35,000 nt of DNA from Neocallimastix lanati (nom. inval.) (GCA_016946835.1 JACVTC010000104.1:52501-87500); one strand, 5' to 3'; positions 1-12,357 are shown, counted from the first letter of the stretch. The notes: a model not told the origin generated them from the letters alone. Numbers and translations are program-made.

Positions 1-117
1 GAATTCATTTTTTTTCCAAGTCATTTTACCCGATAAAATATCATTCTCAATAAAAATGGTATAATGATCCATATAAAATGACCTTCAAAATTTATTTTCG
101 ATATTCGTGACTTCCTT
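1..117 (-). pseudogene. coding-like fragment running off the left edge, unrecognised
   Basis: On the minus strand, positions 84-1 read as an open, compositionally protein-like stretch containing MDHYTIFIENDILSGKMTWK (from 72) and continuing past position 1. A further protein-like stretch (KEVTNIENKF, 117-88) lies in the same frame but is separated by a TGA at 87-85. An AG at 84-83 could be a splice acceptor that makes 82-1 an exon. I do not recognise the family. GC and codon content differ clearly from the surrounding A/T tracts, which is why I list it. It may belong to the same gene as the minus-strand fragments at 600-1440, but I could not join them. Confidence 0.35.
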
Positions 118-599
118 TTTAGTAAAATTTTTTAGTGATATTCTTTTTATTAAATTTTTAAACCCTAAATTTTAAATTCTAAATTTTAAACAGTAAATGT
201 CAAATTAACCTTTTTTCTTTTTCTATGAGTAAAAAGCAAATAAATATTTTTTTTTTCACCATCTTCTTTTTTTTTTATTTTATTAATAAAGTTATTGTTC
301 TTAATTACAACAACATACTCTTAATTAGTTTCACCATTACAGAAAAAATAATAATAGTAATAGTAATAATGAAAGACTCCCTATTTACATCAAAAAAATG
401 GATTGGAAGTATTGTTGTTGCTTAAGCTCTTTATATTTCTCCCCCCCAAAAAAAAAAAAATTCAGTAAATTCCATAAAAAAAAAAAAAAATTTATTTTAA
501 AAATAATTTTAAACCTTTTAATATGACCTTCTCAATCCTATACCTTAAAGATTTTTTTTTATTTATTATTTCTCTCTCTCTCTAATCACATTTTTTTTT

Positions 600-1440
600 C
601 ATACATACAATTCTTCAAATTCAGGTTTTTTTATTATTTTAACCTAATGCACCAGCTGAAATATCAAATGTATTGGAATAATGAAAAAAAAAAAGATGAG
701 AGGATTATTAAACTTTAATTTACAATAGGTAACCTTCCTTGGATCTCTTGAAAAAAAAAAAAGGCTTAGAGAGATTCAGTTACCTATTTTTACCATTTTT
801 TTTTTTTTTAAAAAAAACTAAATTGTTTTTCATTTCAGGTAATCGGCAAGTCGTTCGTTCGTGATAAAAAGTTTTTTTTTCTCCTTTTCTAAAATCTGTA
901 TTTATCTTCAAAAAAGCAAAAGCACATGTTCCTTTTCTTGATATATTGGAGTATTGGAAATAAAAAAAAAAAAATAAAAAAAGAAAAAAGAAAAAAAGCT
1001 GTGAAGATTCATATTTGTTGATGATATCGTTTTTTAATTTAATTGCTCCCAGTAAAGTAAAGTAAAGTAAAAGAGAAAGATAACATTTCACTTCTTCAGC
1101 CATGTCTTTAAAATAGGCTGACAAGAACGAAATATCTTTTGAAATAAAAAGAAAAAAATGAAAAAAAAAATGAAAAAAAAAAAGTACAATAACTATGATA
1201 ATCCAACCTCTATCTTAACTTTGTTCAATCTTATCTCATTCTTATGAAGATCCTAACTCCTTCCATCTTGGTAGAGAACTCCTATTCCTTAAGGATTTAT
1301 GTTACCTTTATCTCGGGAATTCCAACTTTTTTTTTTTTCCATAAGAAATTGAATCTCCTGATTCATATTTATTTTTCTCTTGGTTCGAAGAAGAGAGAGA
1401 AAGTTTAATGGTCTCCCCCCCAACTATCTCTACTTTTTAC
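600..1440 (-). pseudogene. decayed coding remains, minus strand, unrecognised
   Basis: Several short minus-strand stretches read like protein but sit in different frames separated by stops and homopolymers. One near 1410-1290 is rich in Ser and charged residues (SSSNQEKNKYESGDSISYGK). One near 1300-1190 contains GIGVLYQDGRS and DLHKNEIRLNKVKIEVGLS. One near 1114-1010 contains AYFKDMAEEVKCYLSL and IKLKNDIINKYESSQL. One near 870-835 contains KLFITNERLADYLK. GC is visibly higher here than in the following 7 kb. The frame breaks fall mostly in A or T runs, so decay by homopolymer slippage is likely. The GIGVLYQDGRS piece faintly resembles a MORN repeat, but that is too weak for a call. No complete gene can be built. 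Confidence 0.35.
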
Positions 1441-1470
1441 GGATGTTCACTTCTTTTGTTTTATTTTATT

Positions 1471-1501
<31 letters not shown>

Positions 1502-1866
1502 GGTAGAAATTATCTTTATTCATATCATAATATCATAATATCTCTTAAATTTTTCTCTTCATTTTTATTGTATTACATTAAACTTTATTATTTATTAAAT
1601 TTTATTTATTAATTTTAGTTTACCAACGTGTTTTGATAAAACTAATGAATTCTTTTTTTCTTCATTGAATTACACTTAAAATTTATAAAAAATATTATTT
1701 TATATAATTTTAAAATACATATTTTTATCTTAATACATTTATAATGTATTTTTACACTTAAATGTATATAATATATTAATATTTTTTTTAATAATTAAAA
1801 AATAAAGCAATGAAAGTATAATTTTTTTAATCTAAATAAAAAAAAAAATAAAAAAAATATATATAT

Positions 1867-1883
1867 AAATAATAATAATAATA

Positions 1884-1932
<49 letters not shown>
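1867..1932. repeat. AAT array followed by its complement ATT array
   Basis: About six AAT units run directly into about seventeen ATT/TTA units. The two halves are complementary, so the start of the locus can fold into a perfect A-T hairpin. This is an inverted microsatellite rather than a simple array. Confidence 0.85.
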
Positions 1933-1933
<1 letters not shown>

Positions 1934-2284
1934 ATCATTAATATACTATTATAATATTATTATATTATTAATACATAATATTATTAATCATTAATTATAG
2001 TTATATAATGTATTTTGATAAAAGCAATTGAAAATCTCTTGATTTTTTATGTAATGAAAATGGTAATATGATACAATGTTATATTGTCCATGCTGTTGTA
2101 AAAGAAATTATTCCTTTTGTCCATTGAATGTTTCATATTTTTTTTTCCACAAACGAATCCACAGGAAAATTGAATTAGATTTCATCAAAAACTTTTTTTA
2201 ATTTATTTATTTATTTATTTTATTTTATTTAGAAATAAATAATTAATAACAAAGCAAAACAAAACAAAACAAAATAAAACAAAC

Positions 2285-2317
<33 letters not shown>

Positions 2318-2395
2318 TTTTTGTCATAGATTTACATGGTCAGAAAAATTAAAGAGATATCAATTTTTTATGTTTTATATATACTTAGAGATATA

Positions 2396-2427
<32 letters not shown>

Positions 2428-3175
2428 AAATTATATATATATATATATAAAATACTTTAAAAAACTATTTTAATGATAATAATTCGACTTATCTCTAAAA
2501 ATATATCCTCTTCATTTAATGTTAATTACAGTATTATGTATATACATAAAAATGTTCTTTTAATTTTTTTTGTTTCATTTTTTTAAAGAGGTATATATTT
2601 TTTTCAAATTAAGCCAACTTATATTTTATACATAATATCATCATAATAATTATGAAGTTAAATATAAAAGAGTTTTAACCGGGATTTATTAGTGTTATTT
2701 TGTAATTACAATGAATATTATTATTTATATATTCATGGTAAAATATATATCTCTATGTATGTATATGTTGCACATAAATTAAATATGCTTTAAACACCTC
2801 TATTGTAACAAGTTTTTAGATATTACAAAAGTTTACTTTATACATAGTAAAATTAGCAAATTAGATCTCATACTACGAATAAATAATTTTATGTGAAAAT
2901 GTATTTTGTTTTGAAGTTGCTTAGACGTATATATTTTTGTCTGTATGTTAATATTTTATAAAAAGAAATAATAATAAATAAAACATTTTATTAGATAATG
3001 TATACATAAATAGTATATTTAACATACTATATTTGTATATTATCCCTATTATAAAACATTTTAAAATTTTATTTATTTTAACTCTTTAATAAAAAATAAA
3101 TAATAAATATTTTTTATTAATTTAATAAATACGTCAAATTTATGTTTTTTTTTTTTTTTTTTTTTTTTTTTCAAT

Positions 3176-3270
3176 GTGGAGAAACTCTTTTAATTTATTT
3201 GTTTATTTAATTAATATTTATTAATTAAATAATTAATTATGATTTATTATATACCAAGAAATTATATAAA
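3176..3270 (+). repeat. dispersed repeat, copy 1 (GTGGAGAAACTC family)
   Basis: This copy starts with GTGGAGAAACTCTTTTAA just after a long T run and ends with ACCAAGAAATTATATAAA. A related but diverged copy lies at 3972-4041 and has the same start and end motifs in the same order and orientation. The two copies are about 70-95 bp long and differ mainly by insertions of A/T. Family unknown. Confidence 0.6.
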
Positions 3271-3515
3271 AAAAAAAGGTAAAATCTCTAACCATCGTGG
3301 GGTAATTTATTTATTTTTATTTTTTTTTTTTTTTTTTTTTTTTTTGATTATATATTATGATTATTTTTTATTTTTTATTTTTTATTTTTTATTATTTATA
3401 TTTTATTTTTTATTTTATTTATATATATCTTTCGATTCATAATTTTATCCTTTAAATCATATATTTATATATCTTTAAATTCTTCAATTTACTTGTATAT
3501 TTAAAGTAATTGTAT

Positions 3516-3640
3516 ATAATAATTTTATTTTATTATTTTATATTAATAATTTTATTTTATTATTTTATATAATTTTATTTTATTATTTTATATAATAATT
3601 TTATTTTATTATTTTATATAATAATTTTATTTTATTTTAT
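3516..3640. repeat. tandem repeat, unit about 26 bp
   Basis: There are about five copies of a unit close to ATAATTTTATTTTATTATTT plus TATAT. One copy is shortened and one has an AT insertion. It is purely A/T and non-coding. Confidence 0.8.
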
Positions 3641-5333
3641 AATTAATTAATTATAATAATTATTTATCTCTAAATATGCAAAATAATAAAATAAAAATAA
3701 TGTACTTTAATTTTTTAAACTTTTTTATTTCTTAGATCACCTTTTTTTTTTTTTTTTTTTATTAATTTTAAATACAATATAGTTATGAATAAAGTTATAA
3801 TAAGAACAATATATACAAAGAATTTTCATCACCATATTATAATATATATAAATTTTAAATAATCATTTTCTGAAATATAATAATGAAATAATATTATAAA
3901 AATAAAATATATATATTAATAATACTTTTTTTTTTTTCTCTCTTTCTGAAAATATTTCTAAATTAATCTTTGTGGAGAAACTCTTTTTTAAATTTCTATA
4001 TTTATTTATGATTTTATTAACTGTACCAAGAAATATACAAAATATATATATTATTTAGTATGTATGAAATATATTAATACTATCAAATATAAATAATTTA
4101 ATATTATCTATATAAATTATAAATTATTTTACTTCGGTTATATATAAATATTAAGAATAAATATTAAAATTAATTATTAATACAAATAATTTTTTTTTTT
4201 TTATTTTTATTTATTATTTATTATTCATTTATTTCTTATTTATTATTTATTTCTTATTTCTTATTTATTTATTATTTATTATTTATTATTTATTTTTTAT
4301 TATTTATTATTTATTATTTATTTCTTATTTATTTATTATTTAATTATTTATTATTTATTTATTATTTAATTATTTATTATTTATTAATTATTTATTATTA
4401 TTTATAATTTTTTTCTTTTCATTTATAATTTTTTTTCCTTTTAATATAATAATTATTTACTATATTTTATATAAAGTATAATTTTATACCTTTTTTTTTT
4501 TTTTTTTTTTTTTTATAAAATAATCATTTACTATATGAAAATGATAAAATAAGAATGGAGTAATTTTATTTTACTTTATATAATTTCTATTTTAGTTATA
4601 TCTCTATATATTTTTTAATATTTATTATCAATAATTATATAATTTCTATCTTATTTATGTACATAAATATATATATTTCTAATTAAAACCATATATAAAA
4701 ATTATAATCATCCTATTATTAATTATATATATTTATAATATTAAAAATATATATATATATACTTTTTTTTTTATTTTGTTTTCTTTTTTATTTTTTTTTT
4801 TAATTTATTTATAATAATAAAAACTATCATAAATATTCGTCTTTTGTTCATTTTTTTTATTTTTAAAATATAATAAATAATAATAATAATTAGAATAATA
4901 AATAATATTTAATAATAATTCTCTTAACTAATAATTATTATTTATAAATAATAAAAAAATAAAAATAAAATTAATAATTATGGTCCAAATACAAAAAAAA
5001 AAAATAATAAAAAAATATATATATTTCTATTTTCTATTTTTTATTATTTCTAATTTTTTTTCTTTCTTTTTTTTCTTTCTATTTATTAGTAATAAATAAT
5101 TATTAATAAAAAACAAAAAAAACATATAATTTGAAAGCCTCAGAGAAATTAAAATATATTACGTATTAATTAAAATTTTGAGATTTTTTAAAATAAAATA
5201 AAAATAAAATAACAACAATTAAAAAGTATATAGAATTTAAAGCCACAAATTATAATATTTAATTTTTTGTAAAAAAAAAAGGATAAATTTATTCATCCAC
5301 ATTTTAAAACATTTTTTGATATATTAAAAATAA
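3641..5333. other. no gene seen; A/T-only sequence
   Basis: No coding-like stretch is visible. The region contains ATTT-type imperfect arrays (about 4200-4400), T runs (about 3742-3760 and 4491-4514) and the second GTGGAGAAACTC copy (3972-4041). Confidence 0.55.
3972..4041 (+). repeat. dispersed repeat, copy 2 (GTGGAGAAACTC family)
   Basis: It starts GTGGAGAAACTCTTTTTTAA and ends ACCAAGAAATATACAAA. It matches copy 1 at 3176-3270 in motif order and orientation. A T-rich tract precedes both copies. Confidence 0.6.
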
Positions 5334-5399
5334 ATGAATAAAAAAAATTTAAAAAAATGTGGGGAATGTTACAAAAATAATAATAAAAAAAAATTTTTT

Positions 5400-5565
5400 A
5401 TTTTATTATTATTTATTATTTATTATTTATTATTTATTATTTATTATTTATTATTTATTATTTATTATTTATTATTTATTATTTATTATATTATTTATTA
5501 TTTATTATATTATTTATTATTTATTATTTATTATTTATTATTTATTATTTATTATTTATTATTTA
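5400..5565 (+). repeat. heptanucleotide satellite (TTATTTA)n
   Basis: This is a nearly pure array of the 7-bp unit TTATTTA, about 22 units with a few ATA interruptions near 5490 and 5510. Seven is not a multiple of three and the unit has no stop on this strand, so every forward frame reads LFIIYYL repeats. The open frames here are therefore not genes. Confidence 0.9.
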
Positions 5566-5935
5566 TTAATAAATACTCTTTTTATTATTAATTATTTAAT
5601 TATTTAATTATTTTATTATTTATTATTCAATTATTTATTTATTATTTATTATTTATTATTTATTATTTATTAATAAATACTCTTTTTATTATTAATTATT
5701 TAATTATTTAATTATTTAATTATATTATTGATTATTGATTATTTATTATATTATTATATTATTTATTATTTATATTATTTATTATTTAATTATTTAATTA
5801 TTTATTATTTATTATTGATTATTGATTATTTATTATATTATTATTGATTATTGATTATTGATTATTGATTATTGATTATATTATTATATTATTTATTATT
5901 TATATTATTTATTATTTAATTATTTAATTATAATT
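5563..5935 (+). repeat. nested duplications of satellite blocks
   Basis: A block with AATAAATACTCTTTTTATTA followed by ATTTA units occurs near 5563-5612 and again near 5668-5718. A second block, with GATTATTGATTATT followed by TATATTATT units, occurs near 5725-5800 and again near 5815-5932, with local expansion of GATTATT. The pattern suggests repeated unequal exchange or slippage of segments of about 100 bp. Confidence 0.7.
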
Positions 5936-7003
5936 TATTATAAAATAAAAAATAAAATAATTATAATACTAAAATATACTATGAAATATTATTTCTATTA
6001 TTTATTATTAATATTACTATTTTGGGCTTTTTTTTTTTTTTTTTGTTACCGGAAAATAAAAATAAGAATAAAAAAAAATCATGATATTTTTTTTATTTGT
6101 CAAATTTTACCTTTTTTAAAAATAAAAAGAGAATATAAAAATAAGAAATAAGAAATAGTAAATAATTTTAATTAACTAATAAATAATAAATAATTAAATA
6201 ACAACTATATAGAAATAATAAACATGGCATGACTTACATTAATAATATTAAATAATCTTACAAAGTTTAAAAAATAAAAAAAAAATTAAAAAAAAAATAA
6301 AATAAAATAAAATAAAATAAAAATATATAATTTTCACTATATTAATGATTTTTTAATTATTAGATTTTTTTTAATTCTTAAAAAATAATAATGATTATGA
6401 TAAATATTTTTTTTTATTTATGGAATACATTAGTTAATCACACAATATAATAATGAAAATAGTAATTTATAAATAATAATAATATTATTAAATATTTATA
6501 TCATTCTCATATCTTTTATTCATTTCAATTATAAATTATTATTTGTATTATAATATGTATTACTATTGATAATATGTATTATTATTTATAATAACTGAAG
6601 TATACTATCTAGAATATTTATTATTATTTATAATATTTATCAATTTGTTATTATTGTTATTATTATTGTCGTTAATTAAAAATATCAAAATGTTTATTTG
6701 CTTTGAGTTAATTTTATGGATTGAATGAGAGATATTAACAAACGTCTGAAAGGATTAAATAATAGTTTGTCCATGTAAATAATAACTACATATTATGTCA
6801 TCATAACAAAATAAAACGAATTAACAAATAATTATTTTTAATATTAATATTTGTAATTAATAGTTCAAATGATTCAATTATAATTAAAATTTAATTATTT
6901 TTTAATTTAATTTCATTAATAATTATTAATATTACTAAGTCTTTTACCTTTTTTTTTTTCCCTACTCTCCAAAAGAAATATCATTCTATTTAGTATACCA
7001 GAC
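5936..7003. other. no gene seen
   Basis: I see only A/T-rich sequence with no sustained coding-like frame on either strand. A slightly GC-richer patch around 6690-6780 shows no readable protein. Confidence 0.5.
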
Positions 7004-7016
7004 TTGGAAACTATTA

Positions 7017-7230
7017 ATTTATTTATTTATTTATTATTCATTATTTATTTATTATTCAATTATTCAATTATTTATTTATTATTCAATTATTTATTTATTA
7101 TTTATTATTCAATTATTTATTTATTATTTATTATTTATTATTTATTATTTATTATTTATTATTTATTATTTATTATTTATTATTTATTATTTATTATTTA
7201 TTATTTATTATTTATTATTTATTATTTATT
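7017..7230 (+). repeat. second heptanucleotide satellite (TTATTTA)n
   Basis: Imperfect ATTTATT/ATTCAATT units pass into about fifteen pure TTATTTA units (about 7110-7225). The unit is the same as at 5400-5565, 1.5 kb away. The open frame across it is a translation of the satellite. Confidence 0.85.
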
Positions 7231-9091
7231 ATATGTTATAAATTATATTTTATATATTAATTATTATTTATTTATTATTAATTAATGCTATTACTAAATT
7301 TATGGATAATCATGTAAATACTATTATAGGAGCGGATTTTATTTCCTTATTTATTAGTAAAATGATCAAAAATAAATTTTATTTTTATTTTATTTTATTT
7401 TATGATTATGAATTAAATTAATTAAAAATAAAAAAAAATGAAAAAAAGGAAAGAGAATTTCTTAATATTTAAACTTTTTATTTGTTATAGAAAATTATTA
7501 TAAATTACTGAATATTAATTTTTTTTTTATTTGTTATTAAGTAAATTATTACATATAAACTTTTATTTTATTATATTTTATTTTATTTTTATTAATTCCT
7601 TAATATTTTATTAGTCCTTTTTGCTATTTATTTTATGTTTATTCAATCTGAACTTCATATTTCTACTTTTTATTTATTTTTTTTATTTTACTTTATATTA
7701 TTTTATTTCTACTATTTATATTATTTTATATTATTTTATTCCATCTGTACTTTATATTTCAACTATCTATTTTATTTTATTTTATGCTATTTCTACTATT
7801 TATTTCATTTATCTTTTACTATAAATATTAAGTAACCTATTTATTTATTAATAAATGGAAATAACTTTGTGAAGATCGGTCCTATCTAATAATTGTTTTA
7901 ACTATTTCTTCTTTTTTATTAAACATCATGATTTTTAAAGGACAAATGAAAAGTGAAAGAAATAATAAATTGAAACTAATTAAAAATTAAATTAATATCA
8001 TGTTTTTTTTTTTTTTTTTTTTTTACATATATTAATTGAATCAATGAAAAGGAAAAAAGGATAAATTTAATAATAATTAAAATAATAATAATAAATAATA
8101 ATTAAAATAAAAATAATAATAAATAATAAATAATAATAAATAATAATAATTAAAATAATAATAAAATCCTTTTAATGATAATAAAATCATTTTAATGATA
8201 AAAAAAATAAATTATATTAATAAGAATAAATTAATTTTTTTTTTGTGTGTGCATATATATATAAATATTTTTTTTTAAAATAATAAAAGTAAATTTTTGT
8301 ATAAATTAATATAAATTAAAAAAGAAAAAAAATAATTTTATTATTAAATAAAATTATAAACTTCAAAATTAAGAGTTAATTAAAAAAGTATTAGTTAATA
8401 TATATTATTTATATTATGTAATATATTATATATATTATATAATATAGAGTTAATATATATTATTTATATTATGTAATATAGAGTTAATATATGTTATATA
8501 TATTATATAATATAGAGTTAATATATAATTAATATGTTTTATGATAAATATTTTATTTATTAGAGCTTTATTCTACCCCACAAAATATTAACCGAATTTT
8601 AATAAATAATAAAAGCGTTAAAAAAATTAAATAATAAAATAAAATATTAATAAATATATTATATAAAATATAAAAGAGAAGGACAAGTAAAAATTAGTAT
8701 AATAAAAAAACTATTAAATATACATATATTAACAATAATATATCAAATATATTTAGTATTTTTTTTGTTGGGAAATAAGTAAATGAATAGATAAATAAAT
8801 AATTTGCTTAAAATTAAATCGAAATCTTATTTTTTTTTTCATCTTTCTATTTTTTTATTATTAAAAAGAAAAAAAAAAAAGAAGTTTTTATAAATTTTGA
8901 GAATTGTTATATGAATGTTTTATAAAAAATATAGAATTTCATATTTCATATTTATGAATAAATCTAATTGAAAAGTGAAGAATTAAATAAACCGAAAAAT
9001 ATTATAAAAAAAGTATTATTAATATTACTAAAAATTAGATAAAAAAGAAAAAAATAAAAATAAAAAATAAAATAAAATAAAATTAAAAAAA
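7231..9091. other. no gene seen; upstream of the small gene at 9092
   Basis: A/T-rich sequence with Phe/Tyr/Leu-only open frames near 7620-7835, caused by TTTTA/TTAT tracts. The last 70 bases before the start codon at 9092 are almost pure A with a few T and G, as seen before other start codons here. Confidence 0.5.
8393..8525 (+). repeat. tandem repeat with internal palindromes
   Basis: The unit begins AGAGTTAATATATATTATTT and continues ATATTATGTAATAT. It recurs about three times with small variants (TATGTAATATA, TATATAATATA). The core is self-complementary, so each unit can form a small hairpin. Confidence 0.65.
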
Positions 9092-9415
9092 ATGGCAACC
9101 TTTTTTGTATTAGTTTGTTCTTGTACCTGTTTTTTGGCTACCACTGCATTTTATTCATTCGTATATCTTCCAATAAAAAATAAAAGAAGTAAGCGTAGAG
9201 TAAATCAAGATGCTCATGCCCTTCCACCATCAAGTAGTTCACCTTTTGTTGAAGTAGATGCCCATGAAGTTCGTAGAATTATGCAATCTCATTCAAGTCA
9301 AAACCGTAGTCAGAAAAATTCTATTGATATTACTACTATACCAAGACCATCTTATATGGCTGTTCCAGTAACATCAAATATGCTTTTTAGACCAGCTCGT
9401 ATTATCGTAAATTAA
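9092..9415 (+). CDS. small membrane-anchored protein, unrecognised
   Basis: A complete 107-codon reading frame with ATG preceded by an A-rich leader (AAAAAAATGGC). Residues 4-27 form one hydrophobic segment with three closely spaced cysteines (residues 9, 11 and 13), read as a signal anchor or uncleaved signal peptide. Next come a basic stretch (KNKRSKRR, about 29-36) and a Ser/Pro-rich, polar tail with SSSSPF, HSSQNRSQ and TTIPRPSYMAVPV. Positive charge just after the membrane segment suggests the tail is cytosolic. I do not recognise the family. Codon use and GC are normal for a gene and unlike the flanks, there is no frame break, and the stop is TAA. No intron is needed. It stands alone, with several kilobases of satellite on one side and empty sequence on the other. 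Confidence 0.75.
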   Translation: MATFFVLVCSCTCFLATTAFYSFVYLPIKNKRSKRRVNQDAHALPPSSSSPFVEVDAHEVRRIMQSHSSQNRSQKNSIDITTIPRPSYMAVPVTSNMLFRPARIIVN

Positions 9416-10674
9416 GTTACTTTTTCATATTAAAAAAAAAATACTATTCGTTATTCAAATTCGCAATATGATGAAAGCAAAGATATAATAAAAATACCTA
9501 ATTATTGTTACATTACTATAACTATCAAATCATTTAATATAATAATTATTTAGCATCAATTCAAATTTAAATTAAGTATATAAAATATTGTATTAATGAA
9601 AATGTATATAAAAATACAAAGTTTTGAATTAAAAAAAATATATATATATCTTAACCTTATTAATTTATAAATATATATGATATTCAATATTACATATACA
9701 CAAACCCAATCACAAAAAAAAAAAACCAATGAAAGAAATCAATGAGTTATGAAAAATAATTCAAAGGAATTTTTTATTTGTTTATATATTTTAATCATTT
9801 GTATAAAAAAAATGTATGAATTAAGAAAGGTGCATATTAATAATAGATATTTATTTATTAGCAACGCTTTTCTTAAATTTTTTTATTCAAGTGTACATAC
9901 CTTTAAAATAAATTTATAATAATAGATTATTATTATAAATTCATAATGTATATATATATAAAATATTTTTTACATCATTTTTATCCTATTATTAATACTC
10001 ACTGATATAAAGAATGATGGATATATTAATATTTCAATAGTGTGTTTATCTGAATTTTTTTTTTCTTTTTATTTTTAGTTAAATACGCATTAAATATAGA
10101 GATTGAAACGGAGACTTTAGTCGATATTTTAATATATCATTTAAATTATGTTTTTATATCACATATAATGAGTATAAAATATTAAATAATAAAAATTAAA
10201 AAATAAAATAAAATAAAAAAAAAAAATAAAATAAAATAAATAAAAAAAATTAAATAAATAAAAAAAATAAAATAAAATAAAAGTAATAAATTATAAAAAA
10301 TAAAAATTAAAAATTAAAAAAATAGAGAGTACAGGGTTTATGGTTTTAAACAAATTAATATTTATATTAACATTTATGACTAATTATGCATAATTCATAT
10401 CAAAAATATATATATATAATTTTTTTTTTTTTATGTACCTTATATTTTTAATTTTTATCTTCAATATTCATACATTTCTGTTCAAAAAATAAAAAAAAAA
10501 AAAAAAAAAAAAAAAAAAGAAAAAAGAAAGTCGTATATGTATAGTCATAGAGTAATAAATTAATTTATTTTAATTTATATAAAGTATATATATTATTGTA
10601 TTAAATAATTTTGACAAATATTTATTATATTTATCTTATATAATTTATTATTATTTAAAAAAGTTTATTATTAT

Positions 10675-10707
<33 letters not shown>

Positions 10708-11119
10708 ATAAAAAAAAATAATTAATTATTACATTCTAGTATTATCTTTAGTCTATTCAAATATTTATTCAAAAAAAAAAAAAAAAAAAAGTATAAAAAA
10801 AATAAAAATACAAATAAAAAAATAAAAAATAAACGGAATATATTTAAATTTTCTGGATTAGTTTATTTATCTATTCACTTTATTTCATTTTACTTTATAA
10901 ATTTTTTTTTTTTTTTTAAATTCAAATATATTTTTATTATTTTTTTTTAAAATAAAAATAAATTAATTAATCAATAAAAAATAATAGGCCAATTTTCAAC
11001 CATTGATCATTTAATCCCTTAAATTTTATTTTTGAAAATTATTTGCTGTAAATAAAAAAAAAAATTTTTTTTTTCTTTTTTTTATATAAATTACTACATT
11101 GTTTCAAAAAAAATGAAAA

Positions 11120-11161
<42 letters not shown>

Positions 11162-11828
11162 TTAGTGATAAAATATTAAAAAGAAAAAAGATATTTTTAG
11201 TTTTATATATATATATATATATATTATAAAAATATTTAATTTTTAATTATTTTTTTTATTTTATTATATTTTGTTTTATTTTATTTTATTTTATTTTTAT
11301 AATCATTTTTCTTGATGTCTTCTTTATTTTTAAAATCTATAATTTTATTTTATTATTACTTTAATAAATGCATTTGTATTTATTAAAATAATAATAATAA
11401 TAAATGATTATAAATTTATCCATTCATCATAATTCATTATTGTTAAAAAATTAATAATAACAAAATAAATAGTAATATATGTGGTTAAAAATATATAAAT
11501 ATATATATATATATAAGACTCTTCCTTATTAATGGGATATATTATAATATATTATTGACACATTTATTTAATGTTAAAATCTCTTCTTTTTTTTTATTTA
11601 TGGGATATATTATAATATATTATTAACATATTTATTTAATGTTAAAATCTCTTCTTTTTTTTTATTGGTAAATGTTGATCTATTTTTTATCTTATTGGTG
11701 AATATCAAAAATAAATTTTATTATATATTGATTAAAAAATATGTTATTTCGTTACTTCCATATAAAATAGAAAATAGGTTAATAAAAGTAAAATAATTAT
11801 AAAATTTTACTTTTCTATTAACACATAT
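9416..11828. other. no gene seen
   Basis: A/T-rich intergenic sequence. It contains A and T runs (about 10492-10518, 10677-10706 and 10772-10790), an A-rich AAAT tract at 10190-10320, an AT dinucleotide array at 11129-11159, and the 68-bp tandem repeat listed separately. No coding-like frame was found. Confidence 0.55.
11532..11665 (+). repeat. tandem duplication, period 68 bp
   Basis: Two adjacent copies (11532-11599 and 11600-11665) begin ATGGGATATATTATAATATA and end in TTAAAATCTCTTC plus a T run. They differ at only a few positions, so the duplication looks recent. Confidence 0.85.
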
Positions 11829-11988
11829 ATGAGTTTTGGATTAAATGATCAACTTATTTATCCATATTATTTATTATCATTTTCATTATTATTATTTATT
11901 ATTATTATAAATACAATAATATTTATATTACTCATTAAGGTTTATATTTTTATTCTATACCAGCATTTTATACCAGTAGTTTTAGATG

Positions 11989-12025
<37 letters not shown>

Positions 12026-12357
12026 GAAATATTACTTATCATTAGTAAAAAAAAAAAAATATTAAAGACAATGATGAAAAGAGTTATTTTTATCTTGAAA
12101 AAAATGAGGATATCAATGATGAAAATTTTTTACCTAGAATGAAGAAGAATTTAATCAATACATTTTTATTCCTTTTTAGTCCATATTTAAGAATAAAAAA
12201 AACAGACAAAAATAAAAAACAAAAAACAAAAAAAAAAAAAAAAAAAAAAGGAATTGATGTAATGAATGCTATTACAGACGATGATAGAGAAAGACGAGAG
12301 AAAATTCTTTTTTTTTTTTTTTTGTTTATACTGAAGTACATTGAAAAAAAGTATTAA
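11829..12357 (+). pseudogene. broken membrane-protein-like gene with poly-A frameshifts
   Basis: ATG at 11829 opens a frame with one or two hydrophobic segments (PYYLLSFSLLLFIIII and IFILLIKVYIFILY), then a poly-Lys run from an A tract, and stops at 12063. The reading resumes one frame over from about 12063: KDNDEKSYFYLEKNEDINDE, a second hydrophobic patch (INTFLFLFSPYL), another poly-Lys run, then GIDVMNAITDDDRERREK, a T-run-encoded poly-Phe and ILKYIEKKY before TAA at 12355-12357. The change of frame coincides with an A run at about 12048-12059, so a slippage mutation or a base-calling error would both explain it. Family unknown; a small membrane protein with a cytosolic Lys/Asp-rich part is all that can be said. 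Confidence 0.4.

Larger units (their letters stand above)
1441..3515. other. no gene seen; A/T tracts and simple repeats
   Basis: I see no coding-like stretch on either strand. The region holds a 28-T run (1474-1501), long A runs (2283-2311 and about 2400-2424), a 29-T run ending near 3171 and another T run near 3320-3345. All open frames here are low-complexity Phe/Ile/Leu/Tyr/Lys translations of repeats. Confidence 0.6.

Noticed and set aside
5334-5607. Two overlapping open frames rich in LFIIYYL
   Set aside because: They are translations of the TTATTTA satellite in two frames. The 7-bp unit keeps all forward frames open.
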